Made by a program: the position numbers and the translations under genes
Assembly: GCA_009838075.1 (NCBI GenBank)
Contig: VXSG01000041.1
Location: 1-64,000 of the forward strand
DNA: 64,000 nucleotides
Source: Boseongicola sp. SB0665_bin_10
GTDB lineage: Bacteria; Pseudomonadota; Alphaproteobacteria; Rhodobacterales; Rhodobacteraceae
Direction: 5' to 3'
Part shown: positions 18,775-28,619 of the stretch, one piece after another
How positions within the stretch are numbered: position 1 is the stretch's first letter
Layout of the letters: each line of letters begins with the position of its first letter
Notes under the pieces: generated by a model
What the model was told of the DNA's origin: nothing
The model's database searches: none
The model's input: the letters and a program-made list of their open reading frames with translations, nothing else

Positions 18775-18960
18775 ATGGAACTTGCGCTTCTCGGGATCGG
18801 CCTCGTGCTTGTCATCGAGGGCCTCGTTCTCGCCTTGCTGCCGAACCGGCTGGACGAATTGGTAAGGGCGATCGCGTCCTGGCCGCTGGAGACCCGTCGG
18901 GCATGCGGTCTGGGCGCCCTTGCGGTAGGCGTGTTCCTGGTTTGGCTTGCAAGAGCGTGA
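18775..18960 (+). CDS. DUF2065 small membrane protein
   Basis: A protein of 61 residues with two predicted membrane helices (about 3-22 and 42-59) separated by the conserved loop LLPNRLDELVRAIASWPLETRR. This is the DUF2065/YjeT pattern; genes of this family commonly follow hflKC. Function unknown. The ATG is 5 bp after hflC, so it belongs to that operon. The degP-like protease that often comes next is absent and sdaA follows instead. Confidence 0.85.
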   Translation: MELALLGIGLVLVIEGLVLALLPNRLDELVRAIASWPLETRRACGLGALAVGVFLVWLARA

Positions 18961-19104
18961 GACCGCCTGCCCGGATCAACCGGCTGACGCCCGGGCAACG
19001 ACCTGTTCGGTTTGCGGCCTGAATCGGGACCACAGGACGCCTTTTCCGCGAGGAACGTCGCGTCGAGACACCTGAATGCTCCAGGTATCGGGCAAGAACA
19101 GATC

Positions 19105-20478
19105 ATGTTCCTGAGTGTATTTGACATGTTCAAGGTGGGCATCGGCCCATCGTCCTCCCATACCATGGGACCGATGGTGGCCGCCGGACGGTTTCTCGAC
19201 AGCCTCCGGAGTTCCGCCTTCAAGCCGCACGGCCTGCGCGCGTCCCTGCATGGCTCGCTCGCGTTTACCGGTGTGGGTCACGCGACCGATCGCGCCGTGA
19301 CCCTCGGGCTCGCGGGCTTCGAGCCCGACACCTATGACATGGTCAAGGCCGAGGCGGCCCTCACGAAGATTCGGCAGGGAAAGCGTGTCACGCCGGACGG
19401 ATTCGGCCCTCTCTCCTTTGATCCGGCAACGGATCTGCGGTTTGACTACGACCTGCCGTTGCCGGGCCACGCCAACGGGCTCAGGCTCTATGCCACCGAC
19501 GCCGAAGGCGACGTGATCCGACAGGAAACCTACTATTCCATCGGCGGCGGATTCGTCTTGACGGAAGCGGAACTTGCCACCGGCGGGAGCGAGGACGATG
19601 GTCCAACCGTGCCCTACCCGTTCCGGTCCGCCGCCGAAATGCTGGAGATGGCGCGAACCGGCGGGACGACCATTGCGGCAATGAAGCGAGCGAACGAGCT
19701 GACCCGAACGAGTTCGGCAGAGCTTGACTCCGGATTGAAGCGGATCTGGGACGTCATGAAGGAATGCATGGAACGCGGCCTGCACACCGAAGGCACGCTT
19801 CCGGGTGGCATGAACGTGCGACGCCGCGCCGCCGCGATACGCGCGGGCCTGGAGGCCGAGCGCGGCACCAACCTGACAGCCCCGCATGTCGTGAATGACT
19901 GGATCAGCGCCTACGCCATGGCCGTCAACGAGGAGAACGCGGCAGGGGGCCAGGTCGTCACCGCGCCGACCAACGGCGCTGCCGGAGTTGTCCCTGCAAC
20001 CATCAGATACTGGATCGATCATGTGCCGGGCGCACATTCATCGCGCATCGGCGAATTCCTTCTGACCGCCTCCGCCATTGGCGCACTCATCAAGCGCAAC
20101 GCATCGATCTCGGGCGCCGAATGCGGGTGCCAGGCGGAAGTCGGCTCAGCCTCGGCCATGGCTGCCAGCGGAATGGCCGCCGTCATGGGTGGCACGCCCG
20201 AACAGGTCGAGAACGCCGCCGAAATCGCCCTTGAGCATCATCTCGGAATGACTTGCGACCCCGTGAAAGGTCTGGTGCAGGTACCGTGCATCGAAAGAAA
20301 CGGGCTCGGCGCGATCAAGGCGGTTTCGGCGGCATCGCTGGCGCTTCGCGGCGACGGAAGCCACTTCGTGCCACTGGATGCGGCCATAGAGACCATGCGC
20401 CAGACCGGCGAGGACATGAGCAGGAAGTACAAGGAGACCGCACTTGGCGGTCTCGCCGTCAACGTCCCGAACTGCTAA
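19105..20478 (+). CDS. sdaA: L-serine ammonia-lyase (single-chain, iron-sulfur type)
   Basis: Enzyme of 457 residues converting L-serine to pyruvate and ammonia in the cytoplasm. The substrate loop [10 protein letters not shown] is at residues 14-23. Cysteines for the [4Fe-4S] cluster are seen in [10 protein letters not shown] and [18 protein letters not shown]. Both alpha and beta domains are in one chain. The ATG at 19105 begins the conserved [14 protein letters not shown]. Its stop codon shares bases with the nusB stop on the other strand. Confidence 0.96.
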   Translation: MFLSVFDMFKVGIGPSSSHTMGPMVAAGRFLDSLRSSAFKPHGLRASLHGSLAFTGVGHATDRAVTLGLAGFEPDTYDMVKAEAALTKIRQGKRVTPDGFGPLSFDPATDLRFDYDLPLPGHANGLRLYATDAEGDVIRQETYYSIGGGFVLTEAELATGGSEDDGPTVPYPFRSAAEMLEMARTGGTTIAAMKRANELTRTSSAELDSGLKRIWDVMKECMERGLHTEGTLPGGMNVRRRAAAIRAGLEAERGTNLTAPHVVNDWISAYAMAVNEENAAGGQVVTAPTNGAAGVVPATIRYWIDHVPGAHSSRIGEFLLTASAIGALIKRNASISGAECGCQAEVGSASAMAASGMAAVMGGTPEQVENAAEIALEHHLGMTCDPVKGLVQVPCIERNGLGAIKAVSAASLALRGDGSHFVPLDAAIETMRQTGEDMSRKYKETALGGLAVNVPNC

Positions 20479-20948
20479 CCCCGGGCCCGCTCCTGGAACG
20501 CCTCCGGCTGGGCTTCGCGCGCCATGTGGTCCAGCACCGCGTTCACGAAGCCCCGTTCCCTCCCCTCGGGAAAGAACGCCTTTGCCACATCCACAAACTC
20601 GGAAATTATGACCCGTGGCGGCACCTCGCCCCCGACCAGTTCGGCACCGGCCGCGCGGAACAGCGCTCGCAGAACAGGATCTATCCGGTCAATCGGCCAC
20701 TTGGCCACCAGCGCCCGTTCCGTCATCTGGTCGATCCGCGCCTGCCAGTTCACGGCATGATCGACAAGCTTCCGAAACAGGTCCCTGTCGCCCTCCGCCA
20801 GTTCCCGTCCATCGAGCTCTTCAACGAACCGGAAGTCCTCGAACTCTTTCTGCACGGATGTTGCGGACTGCCCGCTCGCCTCCATCTGGAATAGCGCTTG
20901 CACTGCATGGAGCCGTGCGACGCTTCGCATCTGCTGCTCGGGGGTCAT
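20475..20948 (-). CDS. nusB: Transcription antitermination factor NusB
   Basis: All-helical RNA-binding protein of 157 residues, the last gene of the riboflavin operon. Family features are ARLHAVQALFQME near the start, PIDRIDPVLRALFRAAGAEL, and PRVIISEFVDVAKAFFPEGRERGFVNAVLD near the end (quoted here in part). NusB with NusE binds boxA RNA and prevents premature termination of rRNA transcripts. ATG 20948 overlaps the ribH stop (ATGA). The stop codon overlaps the sdaA stop. Confidence 0.94.
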   Translation of the reverse strand: MTPEQQMRSVARLHAVQALFQMEASGQSATSVQKEFEDFRFVEELDGRELAEGDRDLFRKLVDHAVNWQARIDQMTERALVAKWPIDRIDPVLRALFRAAGAELVGGEVPPRVIISEFVDVAKAFFPEGRERGFVNAVLDHMAREAQPEAFQERARG

Positions 20949-21457
20949 GCGGACCCGGAGACCTGACCGGACCCGACCTCGCTCGTTGATGAACCGAATC
21001 GTCGCTTGAGCGCAACGAGATGGAGCGCCGCGGCCGCCGCGCCGCCGCCCTTGTCTTCGCCGCCGGGATCCGCGCGCACCGCTGCCTGTTCGCGGTTCTC
21101 CACCGTGAGAATTCCATTGCCGATGCAAGCACCCTCCACACCCAGGAGCTGCAGGGCCCGGTTCGAGTTGTCGCAGACGGTCTCGTAGTGCGTCGTCTCG
21201 CCTCGAATCACGCAGCCCAGCGCGATGAAGCCGTCGAAGTCCGCCTGCCTGAATGCGAGGCCGATGGCTGTCGGCACCTCCAGCGCTCCCGGCACCTCAA
21301 CCTGGCTGACCCGTGCCGAGACCCTTGCAAGCACGGCCCGGGCGCCGTCCACGAGACCCGCCGCGATATCGACGTAGTAGGGAGCGACGACAATCAGCAC
21401 CTTCGGCGGAATTTCGAACACCGGCAGTTCGAGCGTATGGTGCGCCGACCCGGCCAT
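20945..21457 (-). CDS. ribH: 6,7-dimethyl-8-ribityllumazine synthase
   Basis: Lumazine synthase of 170 residues. It condenses the ribityl-amino-pyrimidine with dihydroxybutanone phosphate in riboflavin synthesis. Signature blocks are VPGALEVPTAI, the phosphate-binding IRGETTHYE, and NGILTVENREQA. The C-terminal 25 residues (after HLVALKRRF) are an unusual Ser/Gly-rich tail. The stop overlaps nusB and the start abuts the ribB stop, so ribB-ribH-nusB are coupled. Confidence 0.95.
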   Translation of the reverse strand: MAGSAHHTLELPVFEIPPKVLIVVAPYYVDIAAGLVDGARAVLARVSARVSQVEVPGALEVPTAIGLAFRQADFDGFIALGCVIRGETTHYETVCDNSNRALQLLGVEGACIGNGILTVENREQAAVRADPGGEDKGGGAAAAALHLVALKRRFGSSTSEVGSGQVSGSA

Positions 21458-22581
21458 CAGCCAAGGTCCGAGATCTTGCGGGTGCCGACGATTTCCAGGC
21501 CATAGGCCTCGAGCCCCACGATCCTTGGCTGTGGCGAATTGGTCAACAGGACCAGTTCGGAAAGTCCGAGCGAAGACAGGATCTGGGCACCCAAGCCATA
21601 CTGCCTGAGCGTCTGCGGCGAAACGCTGTCTCCGCCCTTCAGCTTCATCGTCGTGTCCCTGAGCAGCACGAGGACCCCCCGCCCTTCGTCCGCAATGAGC
21701 TGCATGGCATCGCCAAACTCATTCCTTCGTCCGGCTTGGCCAAGCCCAAGCACATCAAGCATCGGATCCAATGCGTGCATCCTGACAAGGCAGGGCTCCG
21801 GCGAAGAAATGTCGCCCTTGACCAAGACGATGTGCTCGTCGCCATGGGCGGTATCCGAATAGATTCGCATCTCCCATTCGCCGCCAAACTCGGACGCGAC
21901 CGTCTTGCGGCTTGTGACGGCGACAAGGTTGTCATGGCGCCGGCGGTAGGCAATGAGATCGCTGATCGTGCCGATTTTCAGGCCGTGCCGCTGCGCAAAG
22001 GCGACGAGGTCCGGCAGACGGCTCATCGTGCCGTCTTCGTTCATGATCTCGCAGATCACGGCAGACGGGTTCAGGCCGGCCAGGCGCGACACGTCGACCG
22101 CGGCCTCCGTGTGGCCCGCTCGCACGAGCACCCCGCCGTCGCGCGCGCGCAAGGGGAAAATGTGCCCCGGCGTCGCGATGTCGGCACCGGTCGTGGTCTG
22201 ATCGATCGCGGCCGCGACCGTACGCGCGCGGTCATGGGCGGATATCCCGGTCGTGACTCCTTCCCGTGCCTCGATGGAAACCGTGAACGCCGTCTCGTGC
22301 CGCGAAGAGTTGTGGGACGCCATCAGGGGCAGGCCGAGCGCGTCGCAGCGCTCGCCGGTCAGCGAAAGGCAGATCAGGCCCCGCCCGTGGGTCGCCATGA
22401 AGTTGATTGCCTCGGGCGTCGCCATCTGGGCCGGAACGACCAGGTCACCCTCGTTCTCGCGATCCTCGTGATCGACGAGAATGAACATGCGCCCGTTCCG
22501 TGCATCCTCGGTGATTTCCTCGATCGAGGAAATGGCGTCGCGCCAGTGGTCTTCATCCACTCGGGGGGCTTCTAGTGACAT
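21457..22581 (-). CDS. ribB: 3,4-dihydroxy-2-butanone-4-phosphate synthase with degenerate GTP cyclohydrolase II domain
   Basis: Protein of 374 residues. The first ~205 residues are a complete DHBP synthase with DHEDRENEGDL at 37-47, GLICLSL and PGHIFPLRAR. It makes the four-carbon unit of riboflavin from ribulose-5-phosphate. The second half follows the GTP cyclohydrolase II fold, but the zinc-binding cysteine motif expected after the RMH (seen here as LVRMHALDPMLDVLG) is missing. It is therefore unlikely to open GTP, and a separate ribA must exist outside the window. This RibB-with-dead-RibA form is known in alphaproteobacteria. The ATG at 22581 matches the domain start; no strong Shine-Dalgarno sequence is visible. 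Confidence 0.93.
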   Translation of the reverse strand: MSLEAPRVDEDHWRDAISSIEEITEDARNGRMFILVDHEDRENEGDLVVPAQMATPEAINFMATHGRGLICLSLTGERCDALGLPLMASHNSSRHETAFTVSIEAREGVTTGISAHDRARTVAAAIDQTTTGADIATPGHIFPLRARDGGVLVRAGHTEAAVDVSRLAGLNPSAVICEIMNEDGTMSRLPDLVAFAQRHGLKIGTISDLIAYRRRHDNLVAVTSRKTVASEFGGEWEMRIYSDTAHGDEHIVLVKGDISSPEPCLVRMHALDPMLDVLGLGQAGRRNEFGDAMQLIADEGRGVLVLLRDTTMKLKGGDSVSPQTLRQYGLGAQILSSLGLSELVLLTNSPQPRIVGLEAYGLEIVGTRKISDLG

Positions 22582-23135
22582 CGGAAGAGTCCGGACTTTC
22601 CCATCGAGCCTCGCCAATAGCCCAGCGAAGGAACTAAGGCCAGAGGCAACGCCGCCTCTTCCCGACACCGGACCCGTGTTCGCGCAAGCCTTCGCCCTCT
22701 CGGCGAATCCGCGGACCCCTGAACGCCCTTTGCGGCGACGCCGAGACCCGCCACGCAGCGGACACGCGCATCGATTTCGGGAATCACCGTGTCCCGCGAC
22801 CGCGCCTCGCCCATCACCTCGACGACACGCCCGGGAAGGTCGGTCAAGCCTGCCCCTTTGCACTCTTGGCGGCTTTCCGAATGCAGCGCTCCCATGGAAT
22901 CAGACGATTGTGCCATCGGGAATCCCGGACCGCTCCAAATGGGCTGACACGCTCCGGAACGGTGTGTCGATGCAGAATCGAGGGGCTTTTACATTCCCCG
23001 CAATCGTCGTTAAGGTGTTGTCAAGATCAGGGGGGACTTCCCAAGTCTTCGGGTCGTGGGCAACGTCCCGGATTTCTCTGGCAGACCTCAGGTCACAGCA
23101 AGCGCGCTAGCGCGCAGGACAATACGGAGATTCAA
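22582..23135. other. Divergent intergenic region between ribB and the TAXI transporter
   Basis: 554 bp with no gene I can support. The junction between the riboflavin operon and the accessory island should lie here. No FMN riboswitch (RFN) core could be recognised on the ribB side. A perfect palindrome, GCGCGCTAGCGCGC, sits at 23102-23115, 20 bp before the TAXI binding-protein start, and may be an operator or a leader hairpin. Confidence 0.5.
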
Positions 23136-24107
23136 ATGAAACACATGAAATTCACTGCCGGCCTACTGACGGCAGCGACACTTGCCTTTGCCGGTCCCGC
23201 CGCAGCGCAGGATCAGCAATTCATTTCGATCGGCACGGGCGGCGTGACGGGCGTCTACTATCCGACCGGCGGCGCGATTTGCAGGCTTGTGAACCGCGAT
23301 CGCAAGGAGCATGGCCTTCGCTGCGCCGTGGAGTCGACTGGCGGGTCCGTCTACAACATCAACACGATCAAGGCGGGCGAACTGGAGTTCGGCGTGGCCC
23401 AGTCAGACTGGCAGTTTCACGCTTTCCACGGCACGTCAAAGTTCGCCGACAACCCTTTCCCCGATATTCGGGCGATGTTCTCGGTCCACCCCGAACCATT
23501 CACTCTCTTGGTACGCAGCGACAGCGGCATCGACTCCTTTGAGGGACTCAAGGGCCATCGCGTGAACGTGGGCAATCCGGGTTCCGGCCAGCGTGCCACG
23601 ATGGAGGTGGTGATGGACGCCTTCGGAATTACCATGGACGACTTCGCCCTGGCCACCGAATACAAGGGCTCCGAGATGGCCAAGCAGATCTGCGACAACA
23701 ACATCGACGCGATGATCTACACCATCGGTCACCCGGCCGCCGCCATCAAGGAGGCCACCACCACCTGTGACGTGAAACTGGTCTCCGTGACCGGTGCGCC
23801 AATCGACAAGCTGGTGGCGGACAACCCCTTCTATCGCGTCGCCACGATTCCGGGCGGCATGTATGCCGGCACCGACACCGACACAACCACCTTTGGCGTG
23901 GGCGCGACCTTCGTGACTTCGGCGGATGTGCCGGAAGAGGTGGCCTATGTGGTCGCAAAGGCCGTGTTGGCCAATCTCGATGATTTCCGAGGCTTGCACC
24001 CTGCCTTTGCCAATCTCGACGCCAACCAGATGGTCAGCGACGGCCTTTCCGCCCCGCTGCATCCAGGGGCCGAGAGAGCCTACAAGGAACTGGGCTTGCT
24101 GGAATAA
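23136..24107 (+). CDS. TAXI family TRAP transporter solute-binding protein
   Basis: Periplasmic protein of 323 residues with a Sec signal peptide (residues 1-25, ending GPAAAQ). The mature N-terminus FISIGTGGVTGVYYPTGGAI is the classical TAXI start, and STGGSVYNINTIKAGELEFG, the QSDW block and the late GVGATFVTSADVPEEVAY are also conserved. It captures an anionic substrate for the TRAP permease; substrates of TAXI proteins are often C4/C5 carboxylates such as glutamate or oxoglutarate, but this cannot be read here. ACGGAGA precedes the ATG. A strong hairpin follows and the permease begins 97 bp later. Confidence 0.95.
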   Translation: MKHMKFTAGLLTAATLAFAGPAAAQDQQFISIGTGGVTGVYYPTGGAICRLVNRDRKEHGLRCAVESTGGSVYNINTIKAGELEFGVAQSDWQFHAFHGTSKFADNPFPDIRAMFSVHPEPFTLLVRSDSGIDSFEGLKGHRVNVGNPGSGQRATMEVVMDAFGITMDDFALATEYKGSEMAKQICDNNIDAMIYTIGHPAAAIKEATTTCDVKLVSVTGAPIDKLVADNPFYRVATIPGGMYAGTDTDTTTFGVGATFVTSADVPEEVAYVVAKAVLANLDDFRGLHPAFANLDANQMVSDGLSAPLHPGAERAYKELGLLE

Positions 24108-24134
24108 GGGCATCACCAAGACTTCCTGAGACCG

Positions 24135-24163
24135 GCGCCAGCGCATCCCCGATGCGCTGGCGC
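24135..24163 (+). terminator. Hairpin terminator between TAXI binding protein and permease
   Basis: A perfect 13-bp stem (GCGCCAGCGCATC / GATGCGCTGGCGC) with loop CCC, followed by TTCTTT. It looks like an intrinsic terminator, probably leaky. It would let the binding protein be made in excess over the permease, a common arrangement for periplasmic binding-protein transporters. Confidence 0.8.
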
Positions 24164-24204
24164 TTCTTTCCCTGCAGAACAAGAATTGACAACTGGCACG
24201 TGGG

Positions 24205-26832
24205 ATGACTGACGCCGCGAACAAGACCGCCGAGGACATGGTGGCAGAGGCCGACACCGGTGGCCGCGATGCCGGACCGTTTGCCAGGAGACTGATCTTT
24301 GCGCTCTGCATCATCTGGTCGCTCTTTCAACTCTACATCGCCTCGAAGGTGCCTGGCGTCCTGGCCCAGATCACGGGCATCGGCGACTTTGCAAACATCG
24401 TGGCCCAGGCGCGCTACGTCCATCTGGCCTTCGCGCTGAGCCTCGCGACGCTGGCATTTCCGATGTTCGGTCACAGAAACCGCATTCCGGTCTACGACTG
24501 GATCTTGCTTGTCCTGGGCGTCGCCTCTTGCCTTTACCTTGTCATCTTCCGCTATGAAATTGCCGACCGGCCGGGCTTGTGGACCACGACGGACATCGTC
24601 GTCTCCGGCATCGGCATGTGCGTATTGATGGTGGCCGTCTTCCGCTCGCTCGGCCTGCCGCTGGTGATCATCGCCTCGGCCTTCCTCGCGCTGACCTTCT
24701 TCGGCGGCCACTCGGAATGGGTAGGCAGCATCACCAACTATGGCGGCGCGTCCTTTGCCAAGGCCATGGGTCACTACTGGATGCAAACCGAGGGCGTGTT
24801 CGGTGTCGCGCTTGGCGTGTCCACGACAATGATCTTCCTCTTCGTGCTGTTCGGGGGACTCCTGGAAAGGGCTGGCGGCGGCAACTGGTTCATCAAGGTG
24901 GCCATTGCGCTGCTCGGCGCGCTGCGAGGCGGCCCCGCAAAGGCGGCGGTGCTGTCATCGATGATGACCGGCATGATCTCCGGCTCGTCGATTGCGAACA
25001 CGGTCACCACCGGAACCTTCACCATCCCGTTGATGAAACGCATCGGCTTTGCGCCGGAAAAGGCCGGCGCGGTCGAAGTGGCCTCGTCAACCAATGGCCA
25101 GCTCACCCCCCCAGTGATGGGGGCCGCGGCCTTCCTGATGGTGGAATACGTCAACATTCCCTACATCGATGTCATCAAGCACGCCTTCCTGCCCGCGATA
25201 ATCTCCTACATCGCTTTGCTCTACATCGTGCATCTGGAAAGCCTGAAGCTGGGCCTCAAGGGACTGAAGAAGCCAGGGCGGCAAATCGGCGTGATCATGA
25301 TCCTGATGCTCTTCCTGACCGGCTTCCTGGGCATGGCGTTGATCACGTTCCTTGTGATTGGCTTCCGGGGCCTGTTGGAAACGGTGGCGCCCGGCGCCTC
25401 GATCTATCCGGCGCTCGTGCTCTTGCTGCTGGCCTACCTGGCGCTCGTGTACGTGGCCTCGAGGTTTCCCGATGTCGTTGTCGATGACCCCAGCAGCAAG
25501 GTGGTCGAGGCGCCCCGGTTGACGCCCACCTTCCTGGGCGGCGCGTACTATGCCCTGCCGATCTTCGTCCTGGTCTGGAACCTGATGGTGCGCACGGAGG
25601 ACCTCGATCGACTTTCGCCGGCGCTCTCGGCCTTCTGGGCGACAATCGCCATGATCATCGTGGCCCTGACGCACCGGCCTTTGAAGGCGATGTTCCGCGG
25701 CGGCGCCGACAGTGTCGCCGCCCAGACGCGAACCAGCTGGCACGACTTTGTCGCCGGGCTTGAAAGCGGCGCGCGCAACATGATCGGGATCGGCGTTGCG
25801 ACCGGTGCCGCGGGCATCATCGTGGGAACCATTTCGCTCACCGGCGCGCATCAGATCATCGGCCAGGTGATCGAGACCATTGCCGGCGGCAACTTGATGA
25901 TCCTGCTGGTGCTGGTGGCGGTGCTCTCGCTGATCCTGGGCATGGGCCTGCCGACCACGGCCAACTACATCGTGGTCTCGTCGCTCATGGCGCCCGTCAT
26001 CGTTTCGGTGGGCGCACAGTCGGGCCTCATCGTGCCGCTCATCGCCGTGCATCTCTTCGTGTTCTATTTCGGGATCCTGGCGGATGACACGCCCCCGGTA
26101 GGCCTCGCCGCCTACGCCGCAGCGGCCATATCACGCGGCGATCCCATAAAGACGGGCATCGTGGGGTTCAGCTATGACATTCGTACCGCGCTCCTGCCCT
26201 TCATGTTCATCTTTAACACGGACATCCTGCTGATCGACGTGGGACTGGGCAAGGCGGTGCTTGTGTTCGTTGTCTCCCTCATCGCCATGCTGGTCTTTGC
26301 CGCGGCCACGCAAGGCTATTTCATCGCCAAGTCGCGCAAGTGGGAAACCGTGATCCTGCTGCTCGTGGTGTTCATGCTTTTCCGACCGGATTTCCTCCTT
26401 GACCGATGGCAGGAAAGGTATGCTGAGACCACAGGCCCCGCCGCGCTTGCCGCGCTCGAAGAACTGCCGGTCGGCTCTACGGCAAGGTTGCGTGTATCGG
26501 CCCCGGACTTCGACACGGGTGAGGTGGGCACGATCACCTTGGCCTTCACGGCCGAAGCCGAGGGTACCGGACTGGAAAGGCTGGAAGCCGTTGGACTGAC
26601 CGTGCTGGAGAGCGACGGTACCCTCACGTTGGAAGAACCCTTCCCGGGCACGCGCTACTTCGAGCAACTGGCCAACGACTACGATTTCTACGGCGACACC
26701 CCGGCCCAGATCGAGGCGGTTGCGGTCGAAAACGACCGGATGCCGAAGGAGATCTTCTTCATTCCGGCGCTGTTGATCCTGTTGGTCGTTGTCGCAATTC
26801 AGCGCCCGCGTGCCATGCAGCCCGCATTTTGA
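24205..26832 (+). CDS. TRAP transporter fused permease (TAXI type)
   Basis: Integral membrane protein of 875 residues with the small (4-helix) and large (12-helix) TRAP permease parts fused. Conserved DctM-like blocks are SSMMTGMISGSSIANTVTTG, ASSTNGQLTPPVMGAAAF and GMGLPTTANYIVV. It uses a sodium or proton gradient to import the solute delivered by the binding protein upstream. The C-terminal ~150 residues contain a soluble segment (LPVGSTARLRVSAPDFDTG) and a last helix, as in other TAXI permeases (DUF3394-like tail). Together with the gene upstream it forms a complete transporter sitting inside the split riboflavin operon. Confidence 0.94.
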   Translation: MTDAANKTAEDMVAEADTGGRDAGPFARRLIFALCIIWSLFQLYIASKVPGVLAQITGIGDFANIVAQARYVHLAFALSLATLAFPMFGHRNRIPVYDWILLVLGVASCLYLVIFRYEIADRPGLWTTTDIVVSGIGMCVLMVAVFRSLGLPLVIIASAFLALTFFGGHSEWVGSITNYGGASFAKAMGHYWMQTEGVFGVALGVSTTMIFLFVLFGGLLERAGGGNWFIKVAIALLGALRGGPAKAAVLSSMMTGMISGSSIANTVTTGTFTIPLMKRIGFAPEKAGAVEVASSTNGQLTPPVMGAAAFLMVEYVNIPYIDVIKHAFLPAIISYIALLYIVHLESLKLGLKGLKKPGRQIGVIMILMLFLTGFLGMALITFLVIGFRGLLETVAPGASIYPALVLLLLAYLALVYVASRFPDVVVDDPSSKVVEAPRLTPTFLGGAYYALPIFVLVWNLMVRTEDLDRLSPALSAFWATIAMIIVALTHRPLKAMFRGGADSVAAQTRTSWHDFVAGLESGARNMIGIGVATGAAGIIVGTISLTGAHQIIGQVIETIAGGNLMILLVLVAVLSLILGMGLPTTANYIVVSSLMAPVIVSVGAQSGLIVPLIAVHLFVFYFGILADDTPPVGLAAYAAAAISRGDPIKTGIVGFSYDIRTALLPFMFIFNTDILLIDVGLGKAVLVFVVSLIAMLVFAAATQGYFIAKSRKWETVILLLVVFMLFRPDFLLDRWQERYAETTGPAALAALEELPVGSTARLRVSAPDFDTGEVGTITLAFTAEAEGTGLERLEAVGLTVLESDGTLTLEEPFPGTRYFEQLANDYDFYGDTPAQIEAVAVENDRMPKEIFFIPALLILLVVVAIQRPRAMQPAF

Positions 26833-27275
26833 GCAACTGTCGGCGCTTGTGTTTCCTCGCTTGCCGCGAGCTCGCAAGCCGGCGCCTGGATCTCGCCTCA
26901 CAGAACTTGGGGACATGCAGATGCAGCGGGAAACCCCTGCGGAGCTCGATTGCAATGTCGAGGCAGGCAATGCATGGCTGCGCACGACTTGCCTGAAACA
27001 CGTGCGGAACTCTCCGTCGTAGCCAGCACTGATCTCGAAACCACGCCAGTCTTGCGCGGCGCGCTCGATGATCTGCCTTTCGGTTCGCGCTCTCGAATGG
27101 CCCAATCAGTCAGCTTGCCACGTGGATCCCGGGAAAGGGCGTCCCTGAGGCCGCGTTCGCGGGTGATGACACGAACGAACGGTCCTCAGCTCGACGAGAA
27201 AGGCCGTTTCACGCGCCGATCCAGGCCTGATAGGCTGGAAAACCGGGGTCTGCGCCCTGGAACATGGTCAATCCT
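26833..27275. other. Noncoding stretch containing the first 54-bp repeat
   Basis: 443 bp between the TRAP permease and hipA number 1. No gene is supported. It holds copy 1 of the structured direct repeat (27137-27190). A CTTGCCGCGAGCTCGCAAG hairpin about 30 bp after the permease stop may serve as its terminator. Confidence 0.45.
27137..27190. repeat. Direct repeat flanking hipBA number 1, copy 1
   Basis: A 54-bp sequence that recurs at 29091-29144 with about 10 differences. The shared core reads GCCGCG(T/C)TCGCGGGTGATGACA and ends ACGGTCCTCAGC. In this copy CTGAGG and CCTCAG can pair around an inner CCGCG/CGCGG hairpin, so it can fold. It lies on the 3' side of the hipBA pair. Confidence 0.7.
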
Positions 27276-28619
27276 TCACGGTTCGCTTGTTCCACTCGAA
27301 GCGGTGCGTTTCTCGTCGACCTGATCATTCGGCGCCAGAAGCGGTCTTGACGCCTGGGTGGTGACGGCCATCTTCATGGCCACCAGCCTCTCCGCCCTCC
27401 TCGTTTCCTCGTGATCGAAGGCCGGCCGATAGGCCGCGATCTCCCGGGAGGACATCCCGGCGGCCCTGCAACGAACGCTCCACTGTTGCGCGATCACGTC
27501 GAGCATCCGTCGCAGGTTCGCGCATGCCCTGTCTTCCGTCAGGTCGAAATAGGGGGCCGCCTCGATGGCGGCCTCGATCGACGCCGCCCGCCCGAACTCC
27601 TCGCTGATGCCTGTCGCGAGCATCCGGTGTCGCTCCGGCTGCGGATTGATGTCGAAGGCCGGCGCGAGCACCCACAGCCCCCCGGTTCGGTGCAGGAACC
27701 CGTGGTTCTTCAGGTGATCGTCATTGTTCGACACCAGCATGGTGAACATGAGCCGGTTGTGCAGTTCCTCCGTCTGACGGACCGGATCCGCGCCATGTGC
27801 GGCAAGCGCGTCGAGCATGTCCGTGTAGAACCCGCCCTCGGCTTCGTCCCGTCCGAGGAAGGACTGTGCTGACAGGTACGGTACTCGTCCCCCTTCCCCG
27901 CGGTCGAAGCGCCTGATGATCGCAACGGGCCGTTGCGCTTCCGGAATCTCGAGGCGCGCTTCCGCGGCGTGCAGGCCGGCGGCCCGCGCCAGATTGAGCG
28001 TCGCCACCTCCACGCGTTCCACGGGCCGCGTGTCCCGGTCCGAGGTGAACTTCGCGATCGCCAGCGTTCCGTTGTCGTCGAAATCGGATTTTGGCCTGGC
28101 GCCGCCCAGGGATCCCGCGTGGCCCGCCAGTTCTCGCAATTGGCCAGCGCCCATGGCGGGGCCGGTTTCATAGGCACGAGCCAGAGCCAGCAGCCTGGCA
28201 AGATCGTTCCGGCGCGGGACCGGTGGCCAGTCCCGGTACTGAGGGGTTCCGGACTCGTCGATGAACCGCAGGGCCCCCTGACGGGTCTCGTCGCTGGCCG
28301 AAAGCAGGAACTCCAGTTCATTGGGCGGCCGGCCCAGATCCCTCTCGATGAGGCCCCTGCCCCAGCTGTCCGGGGTCGCGTCCGAAATCGGCCCGGGCAG
28401 GGCCGAGCGCGTCGCGCCACGACGCCCGGACCGCACATGCGGACCCTCGACGAGCGGCAGGTCGGGCGCGAGCGCGAAGGCGCCGGCCCGTTCGAGCCAG
28501 GACGAGGCGTAATGAAAGGCGCTGACCTGGCGGGTTCCGTCGTCCTCGAAGCGAAGGTCGCCGACGTCCAGCAGGCGCCGCCCGATGGCGACGCGGACAT
28601 GCCTGCGCCTCGGGGTCAC
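27276..28619 (-). CDS. HipA family serine/threonine kinase toxin (module 1)
   Basis: HipA-like kinase of 447 residues. Visible are a glycine-rich loop GSLGGARPK at 169-177, an ATP-contacting Lys in LAIAKF (190), the catalytic loop NNDDHLKNHG at 298-307 and the metal-binding FDIN at 322-325. HipA kinases phosphorylate translation factors such as glutamyl-tRNA synthetase and slow growth unless bound by HipB. All catalytic residues are present, so an active toxin is plausible. The start overlaps the antitoxin stop by 4 bases. The C-terminal ~30 residues (after FDHEETRRAERLVAMKMA) look unstructured and may be read-through into flanking DNA. Confidence 0.93.
   Translation of the reverse strand: MTPRRRHVRVAIGRRLLDVGDLRFEDDGTRQVSAFHYASSWLERAGAFALAPDLPLVEGPHVRSGRRGATRSALPGPISDATPDSWGRGLIERDLGRPPNELEFLLSASDETRQGALRFIDESGTPQYRDWPPVPRRNDLARLLALARAYETGPAMGAGQLRELAGHAGSLGGARPKSDFDDNGTLAIAKFTSDRDTRPVERVEVATLNLARAAGLHAAEARLEIPEAQRPVAIIRRFDRGEGGRVPYLSAQSFLGRDEAEGGFYTDMLDALAAHGADPVRQTEELHNRLMFTMLVSNNDDHLKNHGFLHRTGGLWVLAPAFDINPQPERHRMLATGISEEFGRAASIEAAIEAAPYFDLTEDRACANLRRMLDVIAQQWSVRCRAAGMSSREIAAYRPAFDHEETRRAERLVAMKMAVTTQASRPLLAPNDQVDEKRTASSGTSEP

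Noticed and set aside
22572-22916. Open frame on the minus strand overlapping the ribB start region
   Set aside because: It has no family similarity, overlaps the ribB start and extends into the accessory border; composition is that of a chance frame in GC-rich DNA.
22582-23135. FMN riboswitch upstream of ribB
   Set aside because: No AGGG...GGGGCGAAAUUCCCNACCGGCGGU-like core could be found on the minus strand; only short GC-rich matches.
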